From positions 1 to 64,000 of the forward strand of contig FUZG01000007.1 of the NCBI GenBank assembly GCA_900168235.1: a stretch of DNA of 64,000 nt. Reading direction: 5' to 3'. The notes under the pieces are model-generated. The model worked only from the letters and a program-made list of their open reading frames with translations. It searched no databases and was not told the DNA's origin. Shown here one piece after another: positions 16,426 to 25,861 of this stretch. This stretch comes from Lachnospiraceae bacterium. Lineage in GTDB: Bacteria; Bacillota; Clostridia; Lachnospirales; Lachnospiraceae. A program made the position numbers and the translations under genes. The first letter of the stretch is position 1, and each line of letters begins with the position of its first letter.

Positions 16426-19400
16426 ATGGATAGCGGGATCATCTGGGACGAGAAAAAAATAAAGGATTATTTTGCAGACTGTGTTACAAGATATGAGCAT
16501 TACTATACAGCAATTACAGAGCTGGAGCATGCATTAAGGGCGTTTGCCAATGATGATAAGCATACGGGAGATGAAGCAGAGAGTGCAAGGAAGTTTGTAA
16601 ATGATGTACAGATCCCTATGCTGAACGAAATGGCGAGAGCGATCCGCCTGCTTCAGACTAAGCAGGAGTCTCTGATCAATGAATTTGACGGAACAGTGGA
16701 TGCTTCGGATAACACTGTAGACCGGGAAGAAAAGTTAAAGAAGGTTATTAAGGATTTTTCAGGGTATCTGTCTTCCTTTGATACTGTTTCCAAAAATATA
16801 AAGAATGCAGCGAGAGCCCTAAACAGTGAGTGTACACTCGGAGGACTTTTTCATTATAATGTGCCGGATTCCAACGCAGCAGTGACTTCATTTAAGAGGA
16901 TGACGGATGAGGATGGTCTGTCGGGACTGGTCCCTTCTCATAAAAAAGATTTTCTTTCATTTGATGATGCACATAAAAATGATGTTGGGGACAGCAGTGA
17001 ATTCGGAAAACTCATTGATATGATCATGAAAAATATCCGCAGGATAAAGAGTGCTGCGGGCGGAGAAGATGTTTCCAGCGTTATCCTTGACTATAAACAT
17101 CAGACAGAACTTCAAAAGCAGCTCCTTCATCCTGAGGATGTGCTCACAAAGGAGGAATTAAAGGAATTTGAGGCCTATGTAGCCCAGCTCAATAAGTATC
17201 TTCGCGGTGAAGCTACGCGGTGCAGCGTATTTGGAAGTGACCCTGTAAATATGACTGAGGGAAACTATGTTGGGCACTGGGAAGATATTTATCTTGCAGG
17301 AAGCCCGTCCTTTGGCTTTACGAGATATTACAATGCGCTCTCGGATCAGAAGACTGTATTTGGAAGGGGCTGGAGCTGCAGCTTTTATCAGAAGGTCACT
17401 GTAGAAGAAAATGAGGATGGTTCGGCAAGAATACTTGTGCTGAGGGATGATGGAAGTGAGCATCTGTATTTTAGAAATGAAAAGGGTGAACTGAGCCTCG
17501 AAGCCCATGGTGAAGAGGGCAGATTAAAGAAATCAGGACGCGGATGGACTATCACTCACGGCGGCGGATGGAAAGAAAAGTATGATGAAAGCGGATGGCT
17601 TAAGGATCTGCACTATGTATCAGGCGGAAAGATAAGCATAGAGCGTGACCCTTCACATCCTGAGCGGGTACTTCGTGTCAGCGCACTGAATGGAAATCAG
17701 CTTATATTTACATATGATGAAGAAGGATATCTGACAGAAGTATGCGATCATACCGGACGTAAAGTAAGCTACTGCTATACTGATGAAGAAAATGGTAAGT
17801 GCCTTACAAAAATATGTCCCCTTGAAGGGCCGGAGATCCGCATAACATATGATGAGTCCGGCAGGATACATTCAATGGGACGTGGAAATTCTGTTCCTAA
17901 TGTAAAGAATGTCTACGGGGATGACGGAAGGATAATAGAGCAGTCCTATGCGGACAATGGACGCGTGACCTTCAGATATGATGATTCCAAAAACGAGACA
18001 GTCTACACAGAGCAGAATGGAAATGTGATCCGGTATATCCGCGATGAAAAGCGCCGTCATACCGCAACGGTTTATGAAAACGGAACTGAATATTTTAAAT
18101 ATGATGACAGGAATAATAAGATCGCATATACAGACCGGATGGGCAATACTACCCGGTACACTTATGATGCAAAGGGTCATGTGACCGGAATTATAAATGC
18201 GCTGGGTGAGAAAATATCCATAACATATGACAGTGGTGATCATGTTTATGCGGTAAAAAGACCGGATGGTGCAGAATGGCGTTTTATATATGACAGAGAC
18301 GGAAGACTTATTAGAACCGTTGATCCTGAGAATAATGAGATACGATATAAGTATGATCTTTTAGGAGAGTGTACGGAAATTGAATACCCTGATGGAAGTA
18401 AGAGGAGTGCAAAGTATGTACGTGGAAACGTGACAGAGGTCACGGATTCAATGGGGTATGTACAGAAATTTGAATATGATGCGTTGAACCGCAGAGTGGC
18501 TGAGACTGATGCAGAGGATAACCGTCATGAATATACATATGATAATGCGGGTAACTGTACTGAGGTCAGGAGTCCTATGGGCTTCTCCACCAGATATACC
18601 TATCGTTATGACGGACAGATAAGCTCTATAACCTATAGTGACAACACATTTACTAAGGCAAAATTCAATGAGATAGGAAAAAAATCAGAAATCACTGATG
18701 TAAACGGAAATGTCACAGCTTTTTCCTATGATCAGATGATGAAGCTGAAGGAAATGCGTCTGCCAAACGGCGGAAAAGTCTGCATGGAATATGACCAGTA
18801 TCAGAACATGTCCTCATATACAGACCCAGAGGGCAGAAAAACTGAGTACATACATGATCCGATGGGCAGGGTAATTGAGGTCAGAAGAGCAGGCAGAGTC
18901 TGTGAAAAAACTGAGTATGATGCGCTTGGAAGAAAGATAAGTGTTTCTGACGGAAGCGGAAATACATGGAGATTTGAGTATAATTCATCCGGAAAAATAG
19001 TCAGTACCACTGATCCTGAGGGAAGAAGCACTTATTTTGAGTATGATGCCATGGACCGTCTGACTGCGAAAACAGATGCTCTTGGTAACAGAACAGAGAA
19101 AAGATATGATGTACTCGGAAGACTCATTGCGGAAATAGATCCTGAAGGTGTTGTCACAGAATACCGTTATGACAAACTCGGAAAAGTTACTGAGGTACTA
19201 GTAAATAAAAAGACGTTCCGGACTTTTAAGTATGATAAGGCATCCAGGCTTATCGAAGCAGTTGATAAAGATGGATATTTTTTACGATATTCCTATGATG
19301 CGGATTCAAGAGTTACTGATGTCACAGGGCAGGAAGGCAGACATATTCATTTTGAATATGACAGCAGAGGACGGATCATTGAGAAAAATGACAGCGGAAG

Positions 19401-21825
19401 GGTCTGCACTTACGCTTATACGGCATCAGGACAGCTGTCACATGTGACGGATCCTTCCGGATGCATGGTTTCGTATGAATATAACGAGATGGATCAGCCT
19501 GTCCGTATAGATAAAAATGGTCATGTGACTGTCCATGAATACGGAAAGGACGGACTCCGTACTGCCACAACGGATGCACTTGGAAATGTGGAAAGGCTGG
19601 AGTACGACGAATTTGGAAGGCTGTCTGCAAGGACCGACAGGGACGGATATCGGACAGAGTACGGTTATGATAATTCAGATAATCTCACAGAAGTAATATA
19701 TGGTGACGGGAAAACAGTCACCTTTGGTTTTGATGCAGTCGGATGCATAAAGACAGTTACCGACTGGCTTGGAAATACAGAGATTATGAGAGATGCTCTT
19801 GGCAGAGTGACGGAGGTCCGTGATCATAAGGGCCGTCGAGTTTCCTATGAATTTGGTGCTTCGGGAGAGAGAACTGCCCTGATATATCCCAATGGAGAAA
19901 GAGCGGAATATCACTATGATGAAGATCACAGGCTTAAAGAGCTGATCCATGGTGACTTGAGGGTTGATTACAGCTACGATGAAGCGGACAGATTATCGGT
20001 AAAGACATACTCGAATGGAAATAAAGTCCGTTATGATTATTTCCCCGGAGGTAATCTGAAATCCATGATAAGCATGGATCCTGACGGAGTTCTTGACAGG
20101 TATATATATAGCCGGAATGAATTTGGCGAAGTGACGGGAGCTGACCGCGAGCGCAGAAATATGCCGGCTCTTTCCGGAAAATGGGATTACGGCTATGATG
20201 AAGTTGGACGTCTGTCAAATGTATTAAAGGACGGAGAGCTTTTAAGAAAATACGGATATGATATCTTTGGAAATCGTACTTCTCTTGAGAGTGATGGACA
20301 AAAAATTGTTTATAAGTACGATGCTATGGATCGTCTGCTGTCTGTGAACGGAGAGGACAAGGAGTTCCGATATGACCGCAGAGGAAATATCACCGAAGTT
20401 TTTGAAAAGGGAGTTTTAAGTGACCGGTACAATTATTCTGCTGTAAACCAGCTGGCAAATGCTGTTGATTCTAAGGGAATCGAAACGGAATATAGCTACA
20501 ATGGTCTGGGATTCAGAGTTTCTGCGGATCTTCGCGGAAGTGAAGAACAGGTGAAGCGCATTGAGTATCTGTGTGACCTCACAAAGAATGCATTTAATCT
20601 GCTGGAACGCACGATAAATGGTGAAGATGAGCGCTATACGTGGGATAATAATGTGGTAAGCATGAGCAGCTCAGACGAGGATTATTTCTACCTGCAGGAT
20701 GAGCTCGGAAGCCCTGTATATCTCACAGGCACGGATGGCTATGCGGCGGCATCCTATGCATATGATGAATTTGGAAGAGACATTGATATTGATACAGGTA
20801 TGCCTGCCAGCAGGGACAGGAGCAGGGATTACACAAAAGACGGAAATCTGATCCAGCCCTTTGCCTTCACCGGATATCAGAGAGAAGAAAACGGGGACGC
20901 ACTCTTTGCACAGGCGCGTTTCTACGACCCCAATGCCGGCAGATTTATGGCAGAGGATCAGATCCACGGAATAAATAATCTGCCTCAGTCTCAGAACAGG
21001 TATGGTTACTGCCTGAATTCGCCGCTGAATTTTCTGGATGCAAATGGACTTAATCCGTTTTGGGCTATATTAGGCAAAGATGCCCATATGACATTACAGC
21101 ATTATCTGATGCTGATGAACGGATACAGTGATATTTTAAATGCACAGGTAAACACAGAGGTTATAATACCTATAGGACTTCCGACAAAAAGCGGAAGCGG
21201 AAGAGCAGATCTTATCCTTGTAAACTTTGAAACAAAAACTATTGAAGTTTATGAGATTAAACCCGATCGAAGTTACGCACCGGGAGAGAAAAATCATGAA
21301 AAGGGTGTTGAACAGCTGGGACGCTATGTAAATGCCATTGCTTTTCTTGTGAAGATGGTAGGACAGTTTGATGAAGACTGGCAGGGATGGCAGGTTGAAA
21401 AAGGAAGCAGCCTTGATGATCAGATTAATAATATGCCCATGCTTCCGAGCGAGACATTTAAAAATTGGATGATAGAATATAGAACAGAAGATGGAATGAT
21501 CTATTATCGGTATGATTGGGAAAAAAAGAAGCAGGAACAGGAGCAGGAACAGGTAGAGACAGAGGCAGAAAAAGCTAATGCGACACAAATGACTATGGAT
21601 GATATAGGTATTCTTGTCGGATTAGGGCTTTTACTGCTGGGAATAGCGCTTTTGCTGGATGATATTTTTACGATGGGTGCAGGCGTAGCAGATGATCCGA
21701 TAGCATTTAGTTCTATAGGATCGGGCCTGGCAGCACTTTCAAATTTCTTCATGCAAGCTATCCAACAGTTTAATTTTTCGGTCGGACCATGTGTACAGAA
21801 TTTGGTTCCTGAATTTGGTTTCTAA
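16426..21825 (+). CDS. RHS/YD-repeat polymorphic toxin with PD-(D/E)XK nuclease-like tip
   Basis: The 1799-aa product is likely a contact-dependent toxin. Residues 1-140 are helical and resemble LXG/WXG-type N-termini used for type VII export. Around 266 a DUF6531-like block starts (DPVNMTEGNYVGHWEDIYL, FGRGWS). YD repeats fill about 330-1430 and would form the hollow RHS shell. The RHS core is at about 1420-1545 (YYLQDELGSPVYL, ARFYDPNAGRFMAEDQ, NRYGYCLNSPLNFLDANGL). The variable tip after 1545 has GSGRADLIL (about 1590), YEIKP (about 1608) and EQLGRYV, a D...ExK...Q-x3-Y layout of restriction or RecB-like nucleases. Unusually, a Glu/Lys/Gln-rich stretch and a hydrophobic helix (about 1727-1748) follow. 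GAAGGAG precedes ATG 16426. No export machinery is in the window; the probable immunity gene is directly downstream. Confidence 0.87.
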   Translation: MDSGIIWDEKKIKDYFADCVTRYEHYYTAITELEHALRAFANDDKHTGDEAESARKFVNDVQIPMLNEMARAIRLLQTKQESLINEFDGTVDASDNTVDREEKLKKVIKDFSGYLSSFDTVSKNIKNAARALNSECTLGGLFHYNVPDSNAAVTSFKRMTDEDGLSGLVPSHKKDFLSFDDAHKNDVGDSSEFGKLIDMIMKNIRRIKSAAGGEDVSSVILDYKHQTELQKQLLHPEDVLTKEELKEFEAYVAQLNKYLRGEATRCSVFGSDPVNMTEGNYVGHWEDIYLAGSPSFGFTRYYNALSDQKTVFGRGWSCSFYQKVTVEENEDGSARILVLRDDGSEHLYFRNEKGELSLEAHGEEGRLKKSGRGWTITHGGGWKEKYDESGWLKDLHYVSGGKISIERDPSHPERVLRVSALNGNQLIFTYDEEGYLTEVCDHTGRKVSYCYTDEENGKCLTKICPLEGPEIRITYDESGRIHSMGRGNSVPNVKNVYGDDGRIIEQSYADNGRVTFRYDDSKNETVYTEQNGNVIRYIRDEKRRHTATVYENGTEYFKYDDRNNKIAYTDRMGNTTRYTYDAKGHVTGIINALGEKISITYDSGDHVYAVKRPDGAEWRFIYDRDGRLIRTVDPENNEIRYKYDLLGECTEIEYPDGSKRSAKYVRGNVTEVTDSMGYVQKFEYDALNRRVAETDAEDNRHEYTYDNAGNCTEVRSPMGFSTRYTYRYDGQISSITYSDNTFTKAKFNEIGKKSEITDVNGNVTAFSYDQMMKLKEMRLPNGGKVCMEYDQYQNMSSYTDPEGRKTEYIHDPMGRVIEVRRAGRVCEKTEYDALGRKISVSDGSGNTWRFEYNSSGKIVSTTDPEGRSTYFEYDAMDRLTAKTDALGNRTEKRYDVLGRLIAEIDPEGVVTEYRYDKLGKVTEVLVNKKTFRTFKYDKASRLIEAVDKDGYFLRYSYDADSRVTDVTGQEGRHIHFEYDSRGRIIEKNDSGRVCTYAYTASGQLSHVTDPSGCMVSYEYNEMDQPVRIDKNGHVTVHEYGKDGLRTATTDALGNVERLEYDEFGRLSARTDRDGYRTEYGYDNSDNLTEVIYGDGKTVTFGFDAVGCIKTVTDWLGNTEIMRDALGRVTEVRDHKGRRVSYEFGASGERTALIYPNGERAEYHYDEDHRLKELIHGDLRVDYSYDEADRLSVKTYSNGNKVRYDYFPGGNLKSMISMDPDGVLDRYIYSRNEFGEVTGADRERRNMPALSGKWDYGYDEVGRLSNVLKDGELLRKYGYDIFGNRTSLESDGQKIVYKYDAMDRLLSVNGEDKEFRYDRRGNITEVFEKGVLSDRYNYSAVNQLANAVDSKGIETEYSYNGLGFRVSADLRGSEEQVKRIEYLCDLTKNAFNLLERTINGEDERYTWDNNVVSMSSSDEDYFYLQDELGSPVYLTGTDGYAAASYAYDEFGRDIDIDTGMPASRDRSRDYTKDGNLIQPFAFTGYQREENGDALFAQARFYDPNAGRFMAEDQIHGINNLPQSQNRYGYCLNSPLNFLDANGLNPFWAILGKDAHMTLQHYLMLMNGYSDILNAQVNTEVIIPIGLPTKSGSGRADLILVNFETKTIEVYEIKPDRSYAPGEKNHEKGVEQLGRYVNAIAFLVKMVGQFDEDWQGWQVEKGSSLDDQINNMPMLPSETFKNWMIEYRTEDGMIYYRYDWEKKKQEQEQEQVETEAEKANATQMTMDDIGILVGLGLLLLGIALLLDDIFTMGAGVADDPIAFSSIGSGLAALSNFFMQAIQQFNFSVGPCVQNLVPEFGF

Positions 21826-21875
21826 TTATTGAGAGTAGTACGAGGATTAGATCCGTGCATGGCTTAAGAGGAATT

Positions 21876-22667
21876 ATGAGTATGAAAAAAGAATTAGAAG
21901 AAGTTATTTCGCCTGAATTGGAAAAGGTCGGGTTTGGAGAGCTGAAAACCATAGATGGGAACTGGGCATATGAGAGAACGGTAAAAGGTTGTGTTCAGAG
22001 AATTGTTATCTATACCCACAGGTTTGATAAAAATAAGATCAGGTATCAGCTTTTTGTCGATGCAGGAAAAGGCGGTATCAGAAGCGATATTCTTAACATC
22101 CTGACAGAGAATGAGGCAGGAACAGCAGATGGATTTTGGGAGTACGATGGTACAGAAGAAAATCTGAAGGTCGTATTGGAAGAAATCCTGGCATCTATAA
22201 TTGATAAAGGGATTCCAAGACTTGAAAAGCTGAGTTCTCTAAAACCGAATGACCAGACAGGAAGTAAGTATGTTCGGCTTGAGGCAGAACATGATCTTTT
22301 GGATGAACGTTTCATCCAGAGGAAAGCGCCTGTTGTGGACCGTTTCGATGAGGAAAGTGTTTCAGGGTGGATAAATCTCATAGAAGAGGATATGGATGAA
22401 AACGCAGATGAGATAACAAGAACGGAGCATATTTTTGAGGCGGCTGCTTTTCTGAGTCATCGTGTAATTGAGTTTGCGGGTGCAGAATGGGTAAGTGAAG
22501 ATGTTTTCGGAACGAAATTTTTCAGATTAGGAAAAGTTCCGCATCCTTTTGTGGATGTAGATTATCTCGGGCGTATCAGCGCAGCGTTCAAGGATAATAA
22601 TAAGGCTATTATCAGAAGAGATCTGGAAAAAATGCTGAAAGCCGTGAATAAAATGAAGGGAAAATGA
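21876..22667 (+). CDS. probable immunity protein for the RHS toxin
   Basis: The 263-aa product starts 50 nt after the toxin gene, the usual place for a polymorphic-toxin immunity gene. It is soluble and acidic with no signal peptide. The N-terminal part (KKELEEVISPELEKVGF, then an aromatic-rich beta stretch NWAYERTVKGCVQRIVIYTH) vaguely resembles DUF4304-type proteins, which include predicted immunity proteins; this is a weak memory-based match. AGAGG at 21867 lies 4 nt before ATG 21876 and 10 nt before ATG 21882, so either Met could be used. A hairpin with a T run at 22741-22791 could end this transcript. Function is inferred from position. Confidence 0.62.
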   Translation: MSMKKELEEVISPELEKVGFGELKTIDGNWAYERTVKGCVQRIVIYTHRFDKNKIRYQLFVDAGKGGIRSDILNILTENEAGTADGFWEYDGTEENLKVVLEEILASIIDKGIPRLEKLSSLKPNDQTGSKYVRLEAEHDLLDERFIQRKAPVVDRFDEESVSGWINLIEEDMDENADEITRTEHIFEAAAFLSHRVIEFAGAEWVSEDVFGTKFFRLGKVPHPFVDVDYLGRISAAFKDNNKAIIRRDLEKMLKAVNKMKGK

Positions 22668-22740
22668 AGAGATAATATAAGAAGCAAAGGGGATGAACTT
22701 TGATCCTCGTCATCATATAATAAAATACAGAGATTGTTGT

Positions 22741-22791
22741 GGGCTTTCAGGAAGTGACAAAAAATGTTGCATTATCCCGAAAGCCCTTTTT
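22741..22791 (+). terminator. hairpin with T run in the uvrB leader
   Basis: GGGCTTTC (22741-22748) pairs with GAAAGCCC (22779-22786) around a 30-nt loop, followed by TTTTT. It can terminate the toxin/immunity transcript. Only 22 nt separate it from the uvrB start, so any uvrB promoter must lie in or before it; a TATAAT at about 22716 without a good -35 is one candidate. Confidence 0.55.
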
Positions 22792-22813
22792 AGAAAAGGA
22801 AAGAGCGCGGATC

Positions 22814-24799
22814 ATGGATCATTTCAAATTAAAGTCGGATTTTAAGCCTACAGGTGATCAGCCTCAGGCTATCGAAAAACTGGTAAAAGGATTTCAGGAA
22901 GGAAATCAGTGCGAGACATTGGTCGGAGTAACAGGTTCGGGAAAGACCTTTACCATGGCGAATGTTATCGAGAAGCTAAATAAGCCTACACTCATAATTT
23001 CTCATAATAAGACGCTTGCGGGACAGCTTTATTCTGAGATGAAGGAATTTTTTCCGGATAATGCTGTGGAATATTTTGTATCCTACTACGACTACTACCA
23101 GCCGGAGGCGTATGTTCCATCAACTGATACCTATATCGAAAAAGACTCATCCATAAATGACAACATCGATAAACTGAGGCTTGCGGCGACAGCGGCGCTT
23201 TCGGAGAGGAAAGATGTCATAGTGGTAGCGTCTGTTTCGTGTATCTACGGACTCGGTTCGCCGGATGACTATCTCGCAATGATCGTGTCACTGCGTCCCG
23301 GACAGGAAAAGGACAGGGATGACGTTATTCATGAACTCATAGGAATCCAGTACACCAGAAATGATGCGGATTTCCATCGCGGAACTTTCCGTGTACGGGG
23401 TGACGTCGTTGAGATCTTTCCTGCAGAGGAAGATGATACAGCGGTAAGAGTGGAGTTTTTCGGTGACGAGATAGACAGGATCGTGACCATTGATGTCCTA
23501 ACGGGCAATCCAAAAGAAGAGCTTCGTCAGGTGTCCATATTCCCTGCGTCCCACTATGTAATGCCAAAGGACAAAATGGAAGCAGGAATAGCACGCATCG
23601 AAAAAGAACTCGATGAACGTGTGAAATTTTTTCGTTCCGAGGATAAGCTTATTGAAGCGCAGAGAATATCAGAGAGAACGAGATTTGATATAGAAATGCT
23701 CCGTGAGACCGGCTTCTGCAGTGGCATCGAGAACTATACAGGACCTATGTCAGGTATGCCTGAGGGAACACCGCCAACGACACTTATGGATTTCTTCCCG
23801 GATGATTTCCTGATAATAGTCGATGAGTCGCATATTTCGATCCCGCAGATAGGCGGCATGTTTAACGGAAATCTGTCTAGAAAAAATACGCTTGTGGAGT
23901 ACGGATTCCGTCTTCCGAGCGCAAGGGATAACCGCCCTCTTTCGTTTGATGAATTTGAACAGCATATAAATCAGATACTTTTTGTATCTGCGACGCCTGC
24001 GGATTATGAGGCACAGCACGAACTTTTGCGCGCAGAGCAGCTCATCCGCCCTACGGGACTTCTTGATCCTGAAATCGATGTCCGCCCGACTACCGGACAG
24101 ATCGATGACCTGCTGACAGAGATCAATGCTGAGATCAAAAAGAAGAATAAGATACTGGTCACTACCCTTACAAAGAAAATGGCAGAAGACCTGACGGATT
24201 ATCTACGTGAAGTAGGCATAAGAGTGCGTTATCTCCATTCAGACATCGACACACTTGAACGTGCTGAGATAATCCGTGATATGCGCCTTGATGTATTTGA
24301 TGTTCTGGTAGGTATCAATCTTCTGCGTGAAGGTCTGGATATACCGGAGATATCTCTTGTGGCGATACTTGATGCGGATAAAGAAGGATTCCTACGATCC
24401 GCAACATCTCTTATACAGACAGTAGGACGCGCGGCGAGAAATGCCGAGGGACACGTTATCATGTATGCGGATTCCATAACGGATTCTATGAGAGTGTGTC
24501 TCGATGAGACTGCGAGACGACGTGAGATCCAGCAGAAATACAATGAAGATCACGGTATCATGCCGCAGACCATAAAAAAAGCCGTTCGTGACCTTATCTC
24601 GCTTACAAAGTCTGTTGCAAAGAGTGAGTATGAGTTTAAGAAGGATCCTGAATCCATGGATAAGAAGGAACTCGAGGATCTGATAAAGAAGGTTGAAAAG
24701 AAGATGAAGGCAGCGGCGGCGGAGCTTGATTTTGAAACGGCAGCGGAACTTAGGGACAAGATGATCGAGCTTCGGACAAATCTAAATTCATTTACATGA
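22814..24799 (+). CDS. uvrB: excinuclease ABC subunit B
   Basis: The 661-aa product, equal in length to Bacillus UvrB, is the damage-verification helicase of nucleotide excision repair; it is loaded by UvrA and then recruits UvrC. Visible are the Walker A motif GVTGSGKT (about residue 38), the beta-hairpin region [20 protein letters not shown] (about 93) that clamps DNA, DESH (about 338), helicase motifs V/VI ([29 protein letters not shown]) and the C-terminal UVR domain ([20 protein letters not shown]) that contacts UvrC. AAGGAAAGAG precedes ATG 22814 by 8 nt; an open extension starting at 22739 would run through the hairpin. I see no clear LexA box upstream. uvrA follows after one intervening gene, with its own promoter. 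Confidence 0.97.
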   Translation: MDHFKLKSDFKPTGDQPQAIEKLVKGFQEGNQCETLVGVTGSGKTFTMANVIEKLNKPTLIISHNKTLAGQLYSEMKEFFPDNAVEYFVSYYDYYQPEAYVPSTDTYIEKDSSINDNIDKLRLAATAALSERKDVIVVASVSCIYGLGSPDDYLAMIVSLRPGQEKDRDDVIHELIGIQYTRNDADFHRGTFRVRGDVVEIFPAEEDDTAVRVEFFGDEIDRIVTIDVLTGNPKEELRQVSIFPASHYVMPKDKMEAGIARIEKELDERVKFFRSEDKLIEAQRISERTRFDIEMLRETGFCSGIENYTGPMSGMPEGTPPTTLMDFFPDDFLIIVDESHISIPQIGGMFNGNLSRKNTLVEYGFRLPSARDNRPLSFDEFEQHINQILFVSATPADYEAQHELLRAEQLIRPTGLLDPEIDVRPTTGQIDDLLTEINAEIKKKNKILVTTLTKKMAEDLTDYLREVGIRVRYLHSDIDTLERAEIIRDMRLDVFDVLVGINLLREGLDIPEISLVAILDADKEGFLRSATSLIQTVGRAARNAEGHVIMYADSITDSMRVCLDETARRREIQQKYNEDHGIMPQTIKKAVRDLISLTKSVAKSEYEFKKDPESMDKKELEDLIKKVEKKMKAAAAELDFETAAELRDKMIELRTNLNSFT

Positions 24800-24850
24800 T
24801 TTTGGAACTCATGCACATGATATTGCATAAGTGTTTGTGCAATTATTTCC

Positions 24851-24878
24851 TTGACGCAAATAGTGTGACCTTTATAAT
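24851..24878 (+). promoter_or_regulatory. Sigma-A promoter of the GT2 gene
   Basis: TTGACG (24851-24856), a 16-nt spacer and TATAAT (24873-24878), about 55 nt before the gene start. A short inverted repeat ATTGCA-n10-TGCAAT (24822-24843) lies just upstream. Confidence 0.8.
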
Positions 24879-24938
24879 AGAAAAAGGCTGTGCACATATA
24901 CAATATGTATAAAAATATCACAGCTGAAAGGAAACATT

Positions 24939-25703
24939 ATGGAAATGCTTTCAGTGGTCGTTCCGACCTTTAATGAAAAGGGCAATGTAGAAAATCTGGT
25001 TCGTCAGATCGGTGATGCCCTGAATGGTATTGAATACGAAATAGTTTTTATTGATGATAGTACAGATGAGACACCGGAGGTTCTTCAGAAGCTTTCAGAA
25101 GAAAATAGCCGCGTGCGTTATGAACACAGAACTAATGAGACAGGTCTCGCAACTGCTGTTATCAGAGGCTTCCGTATCGCAAAGGGTGACTTCCTTGCAT
25201 GTATGGATGCAGATCTTCAGCATCCGCCTGCAATCTTAAGACCCATGTATGCGGCACTTCGTTCAGGTGCAGATTTTTGTATCCCCAGCAGAATGATTCC
25301 CGGCGGTGATGACGGCGGACTCAACTGGTACAGAAAGCTGGTTTCAGGTACAGCACGCTGGATCGGAAAGATCGCGCTTCCGTGCCTCAGAAAGATCAGC
25401 GATCCTACATCCGGATTATTTATGTTCAGAAAGGAATGTATCGAGCATGCAGATCTTCGTCCCGTTGGCTGGAAGATCATGATCGAGGTCCTCGCAATGA
25501 GCGAGTACAGATCTGTTATCGAGATCCCGTATGCATTCCAGAACAGAACAAGCGGTGAGTCAAAGCTCAGCTCAAAGGTTACGATGCAGTACCTTCAGCA
25601 GGTGGCAGGACTTATCTTCCGTGCGACAAAGCGCAGAGGTATCGTAGTGACCCGCTGGACAAATTCCTATACGGACAATATGGTAAAAAAGCATATCGGA
25701 TAA
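24939..25703 (+). CDS. GT2 glycosyltransferase, polyprenol-phosphate sugar synthase type
   Basis: The 254-aa GT-A fold enzyme resembles dolichol/undecaprenyl-phosphate mannosyl- or glucosyltransferases (DPM1 type), which charge a lipid phosphate with one sugar on the inner membrane face. Motifs: SVVVPTFNEKGNVENL at the N-terminus, VFIDDSTDETPEV (nucleotide binding), MDADLQHPP (metal-binding DxD, about 88) and the acceptor-side block SDPTSGLFMFRK. No C-terminal membrane helices are seen, unlike GtrB-type proteins. AAAGGAAA precedes ATG 24939. It has its own promoter and terminator, so it is monocistronic between uvrB and uvrA. The sugar and final acceptor are unknown. Confidence 0.87.
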   Translation: MEMLSVVVPTFNEKGNVENLVRQIGDALNGIEYEIVFIDDSTDETPEVLQKLSEENSRVRYEHRTNETGLATAVIRGFRIAKGDFLACMDADLQHPPAILRPMYAALRSGADFCIPSRMIPGGDDGGLNWYRKLVSGTARWIGKIALPCLRKISDPTSGLFMFRKECIEHADLRPVGWKIMIEVLAMSEYRSVIEIPYAFQNRTSGESKLSSKVTMQYLQQVAGLIFRATKRRGIVVTRWTNSYTDNMVKKHIG

Positions 25704-25713
25704 AATAAGTGTG

Positions 25714-25759
25714 AATCCCCGGAAAAGCCGTGTAAATCGGTACTCCGGGGATTTTTTTT
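25714..25759 (+). terminator. terminator of the GT2 gene
   Basis: AATCCCCGGA (25714-25723) pairs with TCCGGGGATT (25744-25753), followed by six more T. Confidence 0.93.
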
Positions 25760-25784
25760 GATATTTTCTTTATATAAACTTTAG

Positions 25785-25813
25785 TTGATTTTGTCGGGTG
25801 GCTGTGCTAAGAT
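25785..25813 (+). promoter_or_regulatory. Sigma-A promoter of uvrA
   Basis: TTGATT (25785-25790), a 17-nt spacer and TAAGAT (25808-25813), about 50 nt before the start codon. No evident SOS operator is seen. Confidence 0.65.
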
Positions 25814-25861
25814 TCCTTACAAACACTTGTTCCTGTATGGCGACATGCCGGGAGAATCATT

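Noticed and set aside
18000-20500. DNA repeats in the RHS gene as a mobile or satellite repeat.
   Set aside because: The periodicity comes from protein YD repeats; the nucleotide sequence of the units is diverged.
22670-22813. LexA/SOS box upstream of uvrB.
   Set aside because: No palindrome of the Gram-positive CGAAC-n4-GTTCG type was found.
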